Source: an uncultured Anaeromyxobacter sp. (GTDB lineage Bacteria > Myxococcota > Myxococcia > Myxococcales > Anaeromyxobacteraceae). Taken from it: a stretch of DNA of 64,000 nt. This document shows positions 23,812 to 33,699 of this stretch, in pieces. The notes under the pieces are model-generated. The model did not search any database. It was given only the letters and a program-made list of their open reading frames with translations, and was not told the DNA's origin. The stretch is from positions 29,497 to 93,496 of the forward strand of contig CAIQRS010000142.1 of assembly GCA_903874275.1 (NCBI GenBank), read 5' to 3'. Numbering within the stretch: the first letter of the stretch is position 1; the number at the start of each line of letters is the position of its first letter. Made by a program: the position numbers and the translations under genes.

Positions 23812-23982
23812 CTACCCGTAATCGATGATGATGACGCCGCCGGACGGGGGCGGCTCGGGCGGCTTCTCGTCGTCGGAGGGGCGGTCCGGCGCCTGGACGG
23901 GGATCTGGATCCCGGGGCGGTCGTCGCGGCCACGCTCCCGCTCGCGCCGGCGGATCTCCTCGATCACGAACGCGTCCAGCAT
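23812..23982 (-). CDS. small 56-aa protein (MLDAFVIEEIRRREREREGRDDRPGIQIPVQAPDRPSDDEKPPEPPPSGGVIIIDYG), function unknown
   Basis: Hand-translated ORF below the track length cutoff; strong SD (GGAGGAGGTGGGCAGGGG-ATG); amphipathic charged N-terminus and VIIIDYG C-terminus. Confidence 0.72.
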   Translation of the reverse strand: MLDAFVIEEIRRRERERGRDDRPGIQIPVQAPDRPSDDEKPPEPPPSGGVIIIDYG

Positions 23983-24044
23983 CCCCTGCCCACCTCCTCC
24001 GATCTCGGTAGCACGCGCCGATCGGAGGGGTCAAGAATCCGAAG

Positions 24045-24494
24045 TCAGCGACCTTTTTCGGCCTGCGCCTTGAACGCGTCCAGCGTGCGGGGGAGCTGGA
24101 CCTTGGTCAGTTCGTCGCTGACCCGGTCCATGATGGCCTGGGGCACGAGCGGCGGTTTCTGGACCTGGACCTCCACGGTGTAGCGCGCCAGGGTCTTCCC
24201 GGCGTGGGCGGAGAGTTCCCAGGCGCCGTTGGAGACCTTCATCATCTCGCCCTTGACGAGTGACCAGGTCATCTTCGTCGGCGCCTGTTCCACGTGACGC
24301 AGCACGTACTTGATGGTCTTCACTCCCAGATCCACCTGGTACTCGACGTCCTTCACGCCCCTGTTGTCGTGGACCACGCGGCAGCCCTTCACCCCGGGGA
24401 CGAAACCGGGGTAGGCCTCGTAATCGGCCACCACCTCCCAGAAGCGCTCCACCGGCACGTCCACCACCATCTCCTTCGACACCTTCGACGCCAT
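24045..24494 (-). CDS. SRPBCC/START-like (RatA/COQ10-type) protein
   Basis: VDVPVERFWEVVADYEAYPGFVPGVKGCRVV...; 149 aa. Confidence 0.83.
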   Translation of the reverse strand: MASKVSKEMVVDVPVERFWEVVADYEAYPGFVPGVKGCRVVHDNRGVKDVEYQVDLGVKTIKYVLRHVEQAPTKMTWSLVKGEMMKVSNGAWELSAHAGKTLARYTVEVQVQKPPLVPQAIMDRVSDELTKVQLPRTLDAFKAQAEKGR

Positions 24495-24516
24495 GGGGCC
24501 TCCGTCCTCTCCGGTG

Positions 24517-25482
<966 letters not shown>

Positions 25483-25498
25483 GGTGCCCCCCTCCTGC

Positions 25499-25903
25499 CT
25501 ATGCGATCCCCTCGCCGGCCTTCATCCGCACGGCGAAGTCGTCCGGCAACCGCCGGATGCGCCCGTTGCCGTCCACGCAGGCGTGGACGGTGAAGCCCGT
25601 GGCGAGGAGATCGTCCCCCCTCTTCACGGCGTACTCGAACCTCGCCGAGGCCCGTCTGGCCAGCACCAGGCTGGTCTCCACCGCCACCAGGTCGTCGTAG
25701 CGGGCCGGCTGGAGGTAGTTCACCCCGGCCTCGGCCACCGGGAGGATGAGCTTCTCCCGGGACTCGAACTCGGAGTAGGAGAGCCCCTTGGCCCGCAGGA
25801 ACTCGGTGCGCCCCGCCTCGAACCAGCGCAGGTAGTTGGCGTAGTACACGACCCCCATCTGGTCGGTGTCGCCGTAGATCACCCGGAGCTCGCAGCGGAC
25901 CAT
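25499..25903 (-). CDS. acyl-CoA thioesterase, YbgC/4-hydroxybenzoyl-CoA thioesterase family
   Basis: VIYGDTDQMGVVYYANYLRWFEAGRTEFLRAKGLSY hot-dog fold signature. Confidence 0.9.
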   Translation of the reverse strand: MVRCELRVIYGDTDQMGVVYYANYLRWFEAGRTEFLRAKGLSYSEFESREKLILPVAEAGVNYLQPARYDDLVAVETSLVLARRASARFEYAVKRGDDLLATGFTVHACVDGNGRIRRLPDDFAVRMKAGEGIA

Positions 25904-25908
25904 CGGGG

Positions 25909-27219
25909 TCAGACCTGCTCGATGCGGATGAGCCGGGTGGGGGCTGCGGTGGTGTCGTAGGCGTCGATCTCCCCGATGGCGGAACGCAGGTCCGCCTCGC
26001 GGGCCTGGTGGGTGACGATGACCAGGGGAACCGGCGCCCCCTCCTCCTCGTGCTCGCGCTGCTGGACCGCGGCGATGGAGATGCCGTGCCTGGCCAGCGT
26101 GGCGGCGATGCGCGCCAGGACCCCGGGCGCGTCCTTCACCGAGAAACGCAGGTAGTAGCCGGTCCGGATCTCGGCGTGGGAGCGGAGCCGCACCAGCGAG
26201 GCGGCCGGCGGGAGCGGAACCCGGCCCGGGCTTCCCGAGAGCAGGTTGCGGGAGAGGTCGATGATGTCGGCCACCACCGCGCTCCCGGTGGGCATGGCCC
26301 CGGCCCCCTGGCCGAAGAGCAGGGTCGGCCCGAGCGCCTCCGACCGGAGCAGGACGGCGTTCATGGCCCCGCGGACACCGGCCAGCATGGAGTCGCCCGG
26401 GATGAACGCGGGGTGAACCCTGGCCTCGATGAGCCCGTCGCCGCCGTTGGGCCCGGAGCGCCGGGCGACCGCCAGCAGCTTGAGCGCGTACCCGAACTCC
26501 TTCGCCCAGGCGAAGTCCTCGGGGAGGAGCCCCATGATCCCCTCGGTGAGGACGTCCTGCGGGGCCAGCCGGGCTCCGAAGGCCAGCTGGGCGAGCAGGC
26601 AGAGCTTCTGGGCCGCGTCGCCGCCCGAGACGTCGAGCGTGGGGTCGGCCTCGGCGTAGCCGAGCCGCTGCGCCTCGGCGAGCGCCTTCTCGAGAGGCTC
26701 CCCCTTCTCGGCCATCGAGGTGAGGATGAAGTTGGTGGTCCCGTTGACGATCCCGTGGATGGCCTGGATGCGATCGGACGCCAGCGCCTCGCGCAGCGTG
26801 CGGATGACCGGGACGCCGCCGGCGACGGCACCCTCGTAGTAGACGTCCACACCCTTCTCCTGGGCGAGACGGAAGATCTCGTCGCCGTGGAAGGCCAGCA
26901 GCGCCTTGTTGGCTGTGACCACGTGCTTCCCGGCGCCCAGCGCGGCGAGAACCAGGCTGCGCGCCTCCGTCGTCCCGCCCACCAGCTCGACCACCACCTG
27001 GACCGTGGGATCCTCGACCAGGTCCTGGTAGCGGGTGGTGAGCAGGGAGCGGTCCAGGTCGATGGCCCGCTCCTTCTCGGGGTCCCGCACGGCCACCCGC
27101 CGGACGACGATGCGCGCCCCCAGCCGCGCCTCGATCTCCCGGGCGTGGCTGCGGAGGATGGAGAGGACCCCTCCTCCCACGGTGCCGAATCCTGCGATGC
27201 CGATGCCGACCTCTTTCAT
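25909..27219 (-). CDS. hom: homoserine dehydrogenase (ACT-domain type)
   Basis: MKEVGIGIAGFGTVGGGVLSIL; VNGTTNFILTSM; EADPTLDVSGGDAAQKL; C-terminal ACT; start ATG at 27219. Confidence 0.95.
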   Translation of the reverse strand: MKEVGIGIAGFGTVGGGVLSILRSHAREIEARLGARIVVRRVAVRDPEKERAIDLDRSLLTTRYQDLVEDPTVQVVVELVGGTTEARSLVLAALGAGKHVVTANKALLAFHGDEIFRLAQEKGVDVYYEGAVAGGVPVIRTLREALASDRIQAIHGIVNGTTNFILTSMAEKGEPLEKALAEAQRLGYAEADPTLDVSGGDAAQKLCLLAQLAFGARLAPQDVLTEGIMGLLPEDFAWAKEFGYALKLLAVARRSGPNGGDGLIEARVHPAFIPGDSMLAGVRGAMNAVLLRSEALGPTLLFGQGAGAMPTGSAVVADIIDLSRNLLSGSPGRVPLPPAASLVRLRSHAEIRTGYYLRFSVKDAPGVLARIAATLARHGISIAAVQQREHEEEGAPVPLVIVTHQAREADLRSAIGEIDAYDTTAAPTRLIRIEQV

Positions 27220-27854
27220 CTCGATGCCCTCACGATGCGATGGGATGCCAGTTCCGCCTTCACCTGGGGGACCCTCTTCCCGCCCACCAGCGCGAAGGTC
27301 TCGATGCGGACCGGCCCGACGCCCGGCGCGTAGGTGGTCTCCAGGATCACCTCGGCGTCGTCGCCGGCGCGGTTGCGCGCGCGCACCAGGACGCATCCCT
27401 CGAAGGTGCCCGCCGGCACCGAGGCGGTGAGGCCGGTGGCGGCGATCTGGTAGCGCTCGGTGGAGGTCTCGCTCACGATGGAGATCCAGGAGCGGTCGGC
27501 CTCGAACGGGGCGCAGAGGATGCGGCGGACCCGGTCCTGGATGCAGCCGTGGGCGACCTTGAGCGCCCCCCGCCCGTCGTCCACGAAGTAGCCCTCGGCG
27601 TCGCGCGACACGATGCGGACGGTCCGACGCTTCGGCGCGCCATCGCCGGCGACCGGGGAGCTGTCCACCCAGGTCCACTCGTTGCCCACCGCGAGAGGGA
27701 AGTAGGCGGTCGGGTCCGGGGCGGCCGGCGGCGGGGCCGGCGCCTCCGCGGGCGCGTGGGCGCAGGCCGCGAGCGCGGCGCAGAGGATCAGTGCGGGTCT
27801 CCGGATCACGCCGCGCATCTTACCCTCAAAGCCGTCCCCGCACGCGTGGTTCAC
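27216..27854 (-). CDS. putative lipoprotein, function unknown
   Basis: Lipobox-like ILCAALAACAHAP; YFPLAVGNEWTWVDS region; 4-bp overlaps with both neighbouring genes. Confidence 0.65.
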   Translation of the reverse strand: MNHACGDGFEGKMRGVIRRPALILCAALAACAHAPAEAPAPPPAAPDPTAYFPLAVGNEWTWVDSSPVAGDGAPKRRTVRIVSRDAEGYFVDDGRGALKVAHGCIQDRVRRILCAPFEADRSWISIVSETSTERYQIAATGLTASVPAGTFEGCVLVRARNRAGDDAEVILETTYAPGVGPVRIETFALVGGKRVPQVKAELASHRIVRASR

Positions 27855-28741
27855 CTCGACCCGCCCCCCACCTTGCCGGCCGCGCGCCGCCGCCGGGCGT
27901 CACGGAGCGCGTCCCGTGCGGCCTGGGCGACGAACGGGTCCGGGTGGCCGGAGGACATCGTCTCGAGGTAGGCCTCCGCCTCGTCGCCGCCGATGTCCCC
28001 CACGGCCCTGACCATCTGCGCCACGAAGGGCCCCTCCCGGCGGCGGGAGAGCTCGACGATGGGGCCGACCGCCCTGGGGTCCCCGATCTGCGCGAGCGCG
28101 CCGACGGCGCGGCTCGCGATCGTCGGGTCGGGGTCCTGGAGCCGGGCCAGCAGCCCGGGAACCGCGGCCGGATTCTTCCGGTCGGCGAGGACGCCCACCG
28201 CGAGATCCCGCGTCCGGGGATCGGCCGACTCCAGGTCGCGGATGACCTCCGCGTCCGGCTTGCGGGCCTCGGCGAGGGCCAGCGCGAGGCCGCTCGCCGC
28301 CCGCGCCGCGGTGGACAGGATGGCGCGGCGGAAGGCGCTCCCCGCCGGCTCCCCGGGGACGAGGGCCTCGGCGCCGCGCACCCGGTCGGCGAGCGTGTCG
28401 GCGCCGTCACCGGGCTTCACCTCCAGCCGGAGGAGGACCTCCGCCTGGGTTCCTGCCCCCTTGGCCACGAGTCGTGCGTCCTCGAGCGAGACCGAGCCTC
28501 TGCAGCGCAACGCCCCCTTCGGTGGCTCGGCGGCAGGAACCTCGAACCCGGGGGTGCGCGCGAAGGCGTCGATGGCGATGCGCCGGAGTTCGTCCCTGCC
28601 GATCCCCACCGCCGCCATCCGGGAGGGGCCCGGCCCCTCCTCGACGGTGACACCGGTCACCACGCAGGGCGGGGGCCCGCCCCGGCAACCAGCCGAGGCG
28701 AGCACCAGGATGCCGATGAGGAGCCCTGCAGCCGTTCGCAT
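27851..28741 (-). CDS. HEAT-repeat lipoprotein
   Basis: Lipobox LVLASAGC; repeats DPRTRDLAVGVLADRKNPAAVPGLLARLQDPDPTIASRAVGALAQIGDPRAVGPIVEL. Confidence 0.8.
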   Translation of the reverse strand: MRTAAGLLIGILVLASAGCRGGPPPCVVTGVTVEEGPGPSRMAAVGIGRDELRRIAIDAFARTPGFEVPAAEPPKGALRCRGSVSLEDARLVAKGAGTQAEVLLRLEVKPGDGADTLADRVRGAEALVPGEPAGSAFRRAILSTAARAASGLALALAEARKPDAEVIRDLESADPRTRDLAVGVLADRKNPAAVPGLLARLQDPDPTIASRAVGALAQIGDPRAVGPIVELSRRREGPFVAQMVRAVGDIGGDEAEAYLETMSSGHPDPFVAQAARDALRDARRRRAAGKVGGGSR

Positions 28742-28768
28742 GGCCCTTCCCCCGGCCCCGGACTCCCG

Positions 28769-30640
28769 TCAGGTCCCCTCGCCCGAACCCCCGGGCGGAG
28801 CATCTCCGGAAGGAGGCGGGGGAGGCTGCGGTGCGCTTCCGTCGCCACCCTGCGGCGCCGCCGTGCCGTCCGGCCGGCGTTCCCCACGCCCCCTGCCACC
28901 ACGACGCCTGCGACGGCGCCGCCTGCGGCGCGCCTCTCCGGCGGCGCCCTCCTTGGGAGCCTCGCCCGGCGCGCCCTCGGAGGCCTGGGCCTCCGGCGTG
29001 CCGTCGTCGTCGCCCTCGTCGTCGCCGTCCCCGCCGTCATCGGCGTCGTCGTCCTCGGGGAGGGGCTCCGTCCGGGCCGTCTCGGCCGCGGGCAGGAGCG
29101 CGAGCGGCCTGGCTGGCGCGGCAGGCTCCTCGCCGGCGGGGCGCTCCTCGGTGGTGGGGGCCGGGTAGACCGCGATGGCTGCGATCTCGACGACCTCGCC
29201 GGTCGCGGCGGCCACCGGCTCCGGGCGCGGGCGGCGCTCCTCGCGCCGCTCGCGGTCCCTGCCTCGGTCGCGGTCCCGGTCGCGATCGCGGCCGCGCGCC
29301 TGACCCGGAACCTGATCCGCCCCACGCTCCGGAGCGGCGGACTCGTCCCGCTCCTCGCGCCCATCCCGGCGATCACGCTCCTCGCGGCGCGCCTTGCGGG
29401 CCGTCTCCTCGCGCTGGGCGGTCTCCGCCGCCGCGGCGAGGAACTCCTCGTCCGCCTCGGGGATGGAGACGATGCGGCAACCGATGCCGGCGTCGGCGAA
29501 GGCCTCGGCGAACGCCTCGCCGGCGATGAGCAGCACGGGCATCTGGCCGGCCGCGGAGGCCTCTCCGCGGGCATCCCGCTGGGCCTCCCCCGAGCTCACC
29601 AGCACGCCGATCTGGGCGCCGTAGTGACCGAGGTCGCGCCGGACGTCGGCGACGTCCCGGCGGCTGATGTCGCCCCCGGTGCGCAGGACGCGGACGGCGT
29701 GGCGAACCTCCACGAGCCCCATGCGCTTGCGCCCGGTGAAGACCACGCTCTCCCGGCCGCGCTTCGCGACCTTGACTTCGCGCAGGCCGTCCTTCTCGAG
29801 CAACCGCTCGACCAGGTGCTCGATGGTCGGGCCATCGCACTCGCGCAGGCGGCGCCGGAGCGCGGCCAGCGCCGAGCGGCGCATCTCGGCGGGGCTCGCC
29901 AGCGCGCGCGCGGCAACCACCGGCGCCGGCCGATCTCCCGGCTCGGGCGCCGCACCCAGGACGATGCTCTCCCCGTCGATGGAGAAGAGCGACTTCCGGC
30001 CAGCGGACTCCCTGCGCCGGTTGTCCTCGAGCAGCGCGGCGGCCAGCGAGGCGGTGTCCCGCACGAAGGCGTCGGGCATGAGCATTCGCTCCGCCCCCAG
30101 CGAGGCCAGTTCACGAAGGGTGAGCGGCCGGTCGGCTCCCGACAGGATCTCGTAGGCCACCTCGGCGGGCGGCGGGTAGCGACGCTTCTTCTCGTCGATC
30201 TCCTCGCGCCTCCGTCCCCGTCCCGCTTCGCGCCCCGCATCCCGTCCCGGGCCCCGCGAGAGTTCGCGGGTCGGGATGGGATGGCGTTCGCGCGGGCGGT
30301 AGGCCGGCTCGTTGGCCGGGGGCAGCTCGACCAGGTTCTCGAGCCCCAGGGGGTCCTCGGGCAGGCCCCACTCTTCCAGGGCGAAGGTCGCGTGCTGGAT
30401 CACGACGATGGCCCGATCAGACCGCGGCAACTTGCAGTGCGCGGCCAGCTGGTCGGCCATCGTGTCCTCGGGAATCTTCCCGACGTGGTCGAGAAGGCTC
30501 TCGTGGATCGCGATCTCGGCGATCTTCCGGAAGTGGAGTGGCTTGCCTTCCCGCTTCAGCACCTCGACGGCTGCTTCGGTGAAGGTCATGAAAGTCTCAG
30601 GATTCCTTGAAGTTTTCGCGGCGGATGTCGCCGCGGGCAA
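28769..30640 (-). CDS. HARE-HTH/winged-helix protein with Mrr-like restriction-endonuclease-fold region and disordered Arg-rich tail
   Basis: MTFTEAAVEVLKREGKPLHFRKIAEIAIHESLL and second PPAEVAYEILSGADRPLTLRELASLGAERML resemble HARE-HTH; GPTIEHLVERLLEKDGLREVKVAKRGRESVVFTGRKRMGLVEVRHAVRVLRTGG is Mrr-like; poly-R tail; likely start is M at about 30589. Confidence 0.7.
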   Translation of the reverse strand: MPAATSAAKTSRNPETFMTFTEAAVEVLKREGKPLHFRKIAEIAIHESLLDHVGKIPEDTMADQLAAHCKLPRSDRAIVVIQHATFALEEWGLPEDPLGLENLVELPPANEPAYRPRERHPIPTRELSRGPGRDAGREAGRGRRREEIDEKKRRYPPPAEVAYEILSGADRPLTLRELASLGAERMLMPDAFVRDTASLAAALLEDNRRRESAGRKSLFSIDGESIVLGAAPEPGDRPAPVVAARALASPAEMRRSALAALRRRLRECDGPTIEHLVERLLEKDGLREVKVAKRGRESVVFTGRKRMGLVEVRHAVRVLRTGGDISRRDVADVRRDLGHYGAQIGVLVSSGEAQRDARGEASAAGQMPVLLIAGEAFAEAFADAGIGCRIVSIPEADEEFLAAAAETAQREETARKARREERDRRDGREERDESAAPERGADQVPGQARGRDRDRDRDRGRDRERREERRPRPEPVAAATGEVVEIAAIAVYPAPTTEERPAGEEPAAPARPLALLPAAETARTEPLPEDDDADDGGDGDDEGDDDGTPEAQASEGAPGEAPKEGAAGEARRRRRRRRRRGGRGRGERRPDGTAAPQGGDGSAPQPPPPPSGDAPPGGSGEGT

Positions 30641-30729
30641 TCGCTCATCTTGTGTCGAGGTCGGCCCCCTGTCAACGTGGAATTCCTCCGAATCACCGGA
30701 GATTTACGTCACGTGGAGGGTTGCGGCCG

Positions 30730-32958
30730 GTGATTCGCATCCGGATCGGCGTGGGCTGGGCCTCCGACCCCGAGGTCAGGGCCGGCCTGCGGGCCGGGTC
30801 CTCGGAACCCCGCCGGGCCGCCATCCGGGCCATCGTGGACGTCGTCGCCATCGAGGTCGAAGGGGTGGACATCGCCGCCGGGAGGACCGAGGGGCCCGTC
30901 GCCGAGGGTGTGCTCGGGATGCTCCGGGCCATCGACCGGCTGGCCGCGGGAGAGGAGCATGCCTCGGTCCCCTTCGAGGACGGGGCGGTCGAGCTTCTCC
31001 TGCACCGCCGCGGAGGGGTCGCGCTGCTCTCGGTGGCCACCCTTTCACGGCCGGCCAGGCTGCTCGCCCACGACGTGGAGGTGGACCTTCCCCGGCTCGC
31101 CGAGGCGGCGCGGGCGGCTGCGACGAGCTTCTGCGACCGCGTGGCGGAGATCGCGCCCTCGGCCCGCGCCCTTCCCGAGCTGCGCCGCCTCCTTCGCGCC
31201 GCCGCCCGGACGCCGCCGACGCCCTCTCCGGGCCCCGTCGTCCTTCCGGCGACTCGGGCCAGGCGGACCCACCGCCGCCGGCGGGACGCGGCCTGCAGCT
31301 TCGAGATCAACGACGAGGCGGGGCGCCTCTCCACCTGGCGCGGCCGGGGAGCCGACCTGGACTCCCTCCTCGTTCGCGGGCGCGTCTCCTTCCGCTCCCC
31401 GGCCGGGGACGAGTTCCTGTCCGTCGCCGGAGCGCCGTACCTGACCTTCCGGGACCTCTGCGCCGCGGCCGCCCGGATCGCCGCGTCGCCGGGGGCTCCG
31501 GTCGCCTTCGACGTGGCCCGCCCCGGCCGCAACGCCACCTCCCGGGTGACCGTCGCCGACGGCGCCGTCACGGTCGTGGGAGCCGATCCGGTCCGGTGTG
31601 GCTCCCTGGATCTCGCCCGGGCCATCCTGGAGGGGGCCGCCGACTTCTGCGCCGTGGTCCGGCGCCGCGCTCCAGGCCAGGCCGGAAACACCCTGCTCTC
31701 CGACCTGGAGACCTCGGCCGCCGCCACCCTCGCCCACGTCCTGGAGGCGCGCGAGGGCGACCGGCTTTTCGCCTCCCGGCGGCGGGTCAGGACCGGCCGG
31801 GAGGAGCGCCCCTCCCCCCGCCCCCTGGGTCCGGGCAGCCTGCGACGGATCTCGTTCAGGAGCATCGCCTCCGCCGACGTCGGGCCGCCGGCCGGGGTCG
31901 GGCTCCTCCTCCGGGGCGACGTCCTCGTCGCCTGCGGCCGGGAGGAGACGCTCGCGCTCGACGCAGGGCGCGGCACCGTCCTCTGGAGGGCCCCCGGCGC
32001 CTTCCAGGGCGCGGCCGACGACCGCGCGTGCGCGCTGCTGCGCGGCGCTACCCTCGAGGCGCGCGACGTCGGGAGCGGGTCGGTGGTATGGACCCGGCCG
32101 GCGCCCCCAGAGGCCGACGCCCGCAGCGTCCTGTCCCTCCCACCTGGCGGGCGCCTGTTCGTCGCCGCTGGACCCTCCGTCTCGGCACTCGACGCGTCGC
32201 GGGGAGACGCCCTCTGGACCTTCCTGTCCCCCGGGGCGTCGCGCCTCTCCCTTCTCCCGCTCGGGCCCCTCCTCGTCGTGGCGTCCGACACCGGGATGGT
32301 CCACGCCCTCGACCCGGCCGGCCGGGTGGCCTGGCGCCTGCGGGGGGCCGGACCTCTCGCCGCTCCGCTGACGGGGACGGGGCGCTCCTGTCTCCTCGCC
32401 TTCCTCACCCCCACCGGCGCGACCCTGGCCTCGGTGGACCCGTCCACGGGCGCGCGCCTCTTCGAGGCCTCCCTCGACTTCACCCCCGTAGGCCCGCCGC
32501 TCCGGTTCGCAGGCCGCATCGCCCTGGCCGGGAGCGTCGCGGGCGACGCCGTCATCGCCGCGCTCGAGGAGGACGGCTCGCCGGCGTGGGTCGAGCCATC
32601 CCCCACCGGCGGCGCGCCCTCGCTCGCAGCCTGCGGGGCCGGGCTGCTCGCCAAGGGGGCCGACGGGACCTGCGGCGCGCTGGACCGGGACGGCAGGACG
32701 CTCTGGCTGCGATCCTGCGCGGGGAGGCCGGTTCCTCCCGGAAACGTCCCGCCGGTCGCTGCGCGCGGCGTCGTCGTCGCCGCGGCGGAGGAGGTCGAGA
32801 TCCTCGACGTCTCGACCGGCGCGCCGATCGGGCGCGTCCCCGCACACGCCCCGGCGCGGCTCGTGGTGGACGGGGACCTGACCACCTGGGCGCTCGACGC
32901 GGACGGGCTGCTCACCGGCGCCCGCGTCCGCGGCCACCTCTCCGTGGTCGAACGCTAG
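30730..32958 (+). CDS. PQQ-like beta-propeller repeat protein with unique N-terminal domain
   Basis: GTG at 30730; repeats LALDAGRGTVLWRAPGAFQG, SALDASRGDALWTF, HALDPAGRVAWRLRGAGPLAAP, GALDRDGRTLWLRS. Confidence 0.7.
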   Translation: MIRIRIGVGWASDPEVRAGLRAGSSEPRRAAIRAIVDVVAIEVEGVDIAAGRTEGPVAEGVLGMLRAIDRLAAGEEHASVPFEDGAVELLLHRRGGVALLSVATLSRPARLLAHDVEVDLPRLAEAARAAATSFCDRVAEIAPSARALPELRRLLRAAARTPPTPSPGPVVLPATRARRTHRRRRDAACSFEINDEAGRLSTWRGRGADLDSLLVRGRVSFRSPAGDEFLSVAGAPYLTFRDLCAAAARIAASPGAPVAFDVARPGRNATSRVTVADGAVTVVGADPVRCGSLDLARAILEGAADFCAVVRRRAPGQAGNTLLSDLETSAAATLAHVLEAREGDRLFASRRRVRTGREERPSPRPLGPGSLRRISFRSIASADVGPPAGVGLLLRGDVLVACGREETLALDAGRGTVLWRAPGAFQGAADDRACALLRGATLEARDVGSGSVVWTRPAPPEADARSVLSLPPGGRLFVAAGPSVSALDASRGDALWTFLSPGASRLSLLPLGPLLVVASDTGMVHALDPAGRVAWRLRGAGPLAAPLTGTGRSCLLAFLTPTGATLASVDPSTGARLFEASLDFTPVGPPLRFAGRIALAGSVAGDAVIAALEEDGSPAWVEPSPTGGAPSLAACGAGLLAKGADGTCGALDRDGRTLWLRSCAGRPVPPGNVPPVAARGVVVAAAEEVEILDVSTGAPIGRVPAHAPARLVVDGDLTTWALDADGLLTGARVRGHLSVVER

Positions 32959-32962
32959 CCGG

Positions 32963-33697
32963 TCACACCCCGAGGAACAGGCGCCGCCCGAAGTTGGCCG
33001 CCACCTTGGCCGCGAAGATGCGCTGGGCCGCGGTCTCGATGTCGTAGGGGACCCGCACGTACTCCACGCTCCGCTCCTCGGTGTCGTGCAGGACGAAGCA
33101 GGCCCGGTTGTCGCAGTCCCGGGGCTGCCCCACCGCACCCACGGTCACGACGTACTTGTAGCCGGGCCGGAGCCGGAACCTGCGCCCCGAGACCTCGATC
33201 ACCTCGCTCCCGGCCTGGAGTGCGAAGACCTTGGTGAGGTGGGAGTGGCCGATGAACGTGACCCGCGGAAGGGTGTCCACGATGGGAAGGAGCTCGGCCG
33301 CCTGCTCGCTGGCCAGGATGTAGTCGTAGGCCTCGGGATCCCGCGGGGAACCGTGGCTGAAGCCGACGTCCCCGAGCCGCGCGGCGTAGGGCAGCCCGGC
33401 GAGCCAGGCCCTGTTCTCGGGGCGGAGCACCCTGGCGGTCCAGTCGAGGGCGTGCCGGGCCGCGTCGTAGTAGAACGCGTAGTCCATGCGGGCGGTCACC
33501 GCCGCGTCGTGGTTCCCGAGGAGCGCGATCCCCACCAGCCGGCGCAGGATCTCGCAGCACTCGTTGGGGCTGGCGCCGTAGCCGACCACGTCGCCGAGCG
33601 ACACCACCATGTCCACCCGGCGCTCGGCGATCGTCCGCTCCACCTCGGTCAACGCCTCGAGGTTCGCGTGGACGTCGCTGAGGATGGCCAGGCGCAT
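32963..33697 (-). CDS. calcineurin-like metallophosphoesterase (YfcE/MJ0936-type)
   Basis: MRLAILSDVHANLEAL, SLGDVVGYGASPNEC, LLGNHDAAV, FSHGSP, FIGHSHL. Confidence 0.93.
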   Translation of the reverse strand: MRLAILSDVHANLEALTEVERTIAERRVDMVVSLGDVVGYGASPNECCEILRRLVGIALLGNHDAAVTARMDYAFYYDAARHALDWTARVLRPENRAWLAGLPYAARLGDVGFSHGSPRDPEAYDYILASEQAAELLPIVDTLPRVTFIGHSHLTKVFALQAGSEVIEVSGRRFRLRPGYKYVVTVGAVGQPRDCDNRACFVLHDTEERSVEYVRVPYDIETAAQRIFAAKVAANFGRRLFLGV

Positions 33698-33699
33698 CG

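Noticed and set aside
28880-28940. Simple-sequence run as a microsatellite
   Set aside because: The repeat is mixed Arg codons within a real coding frame (poly-Arg), not a nucleotide-level tandem repeat.
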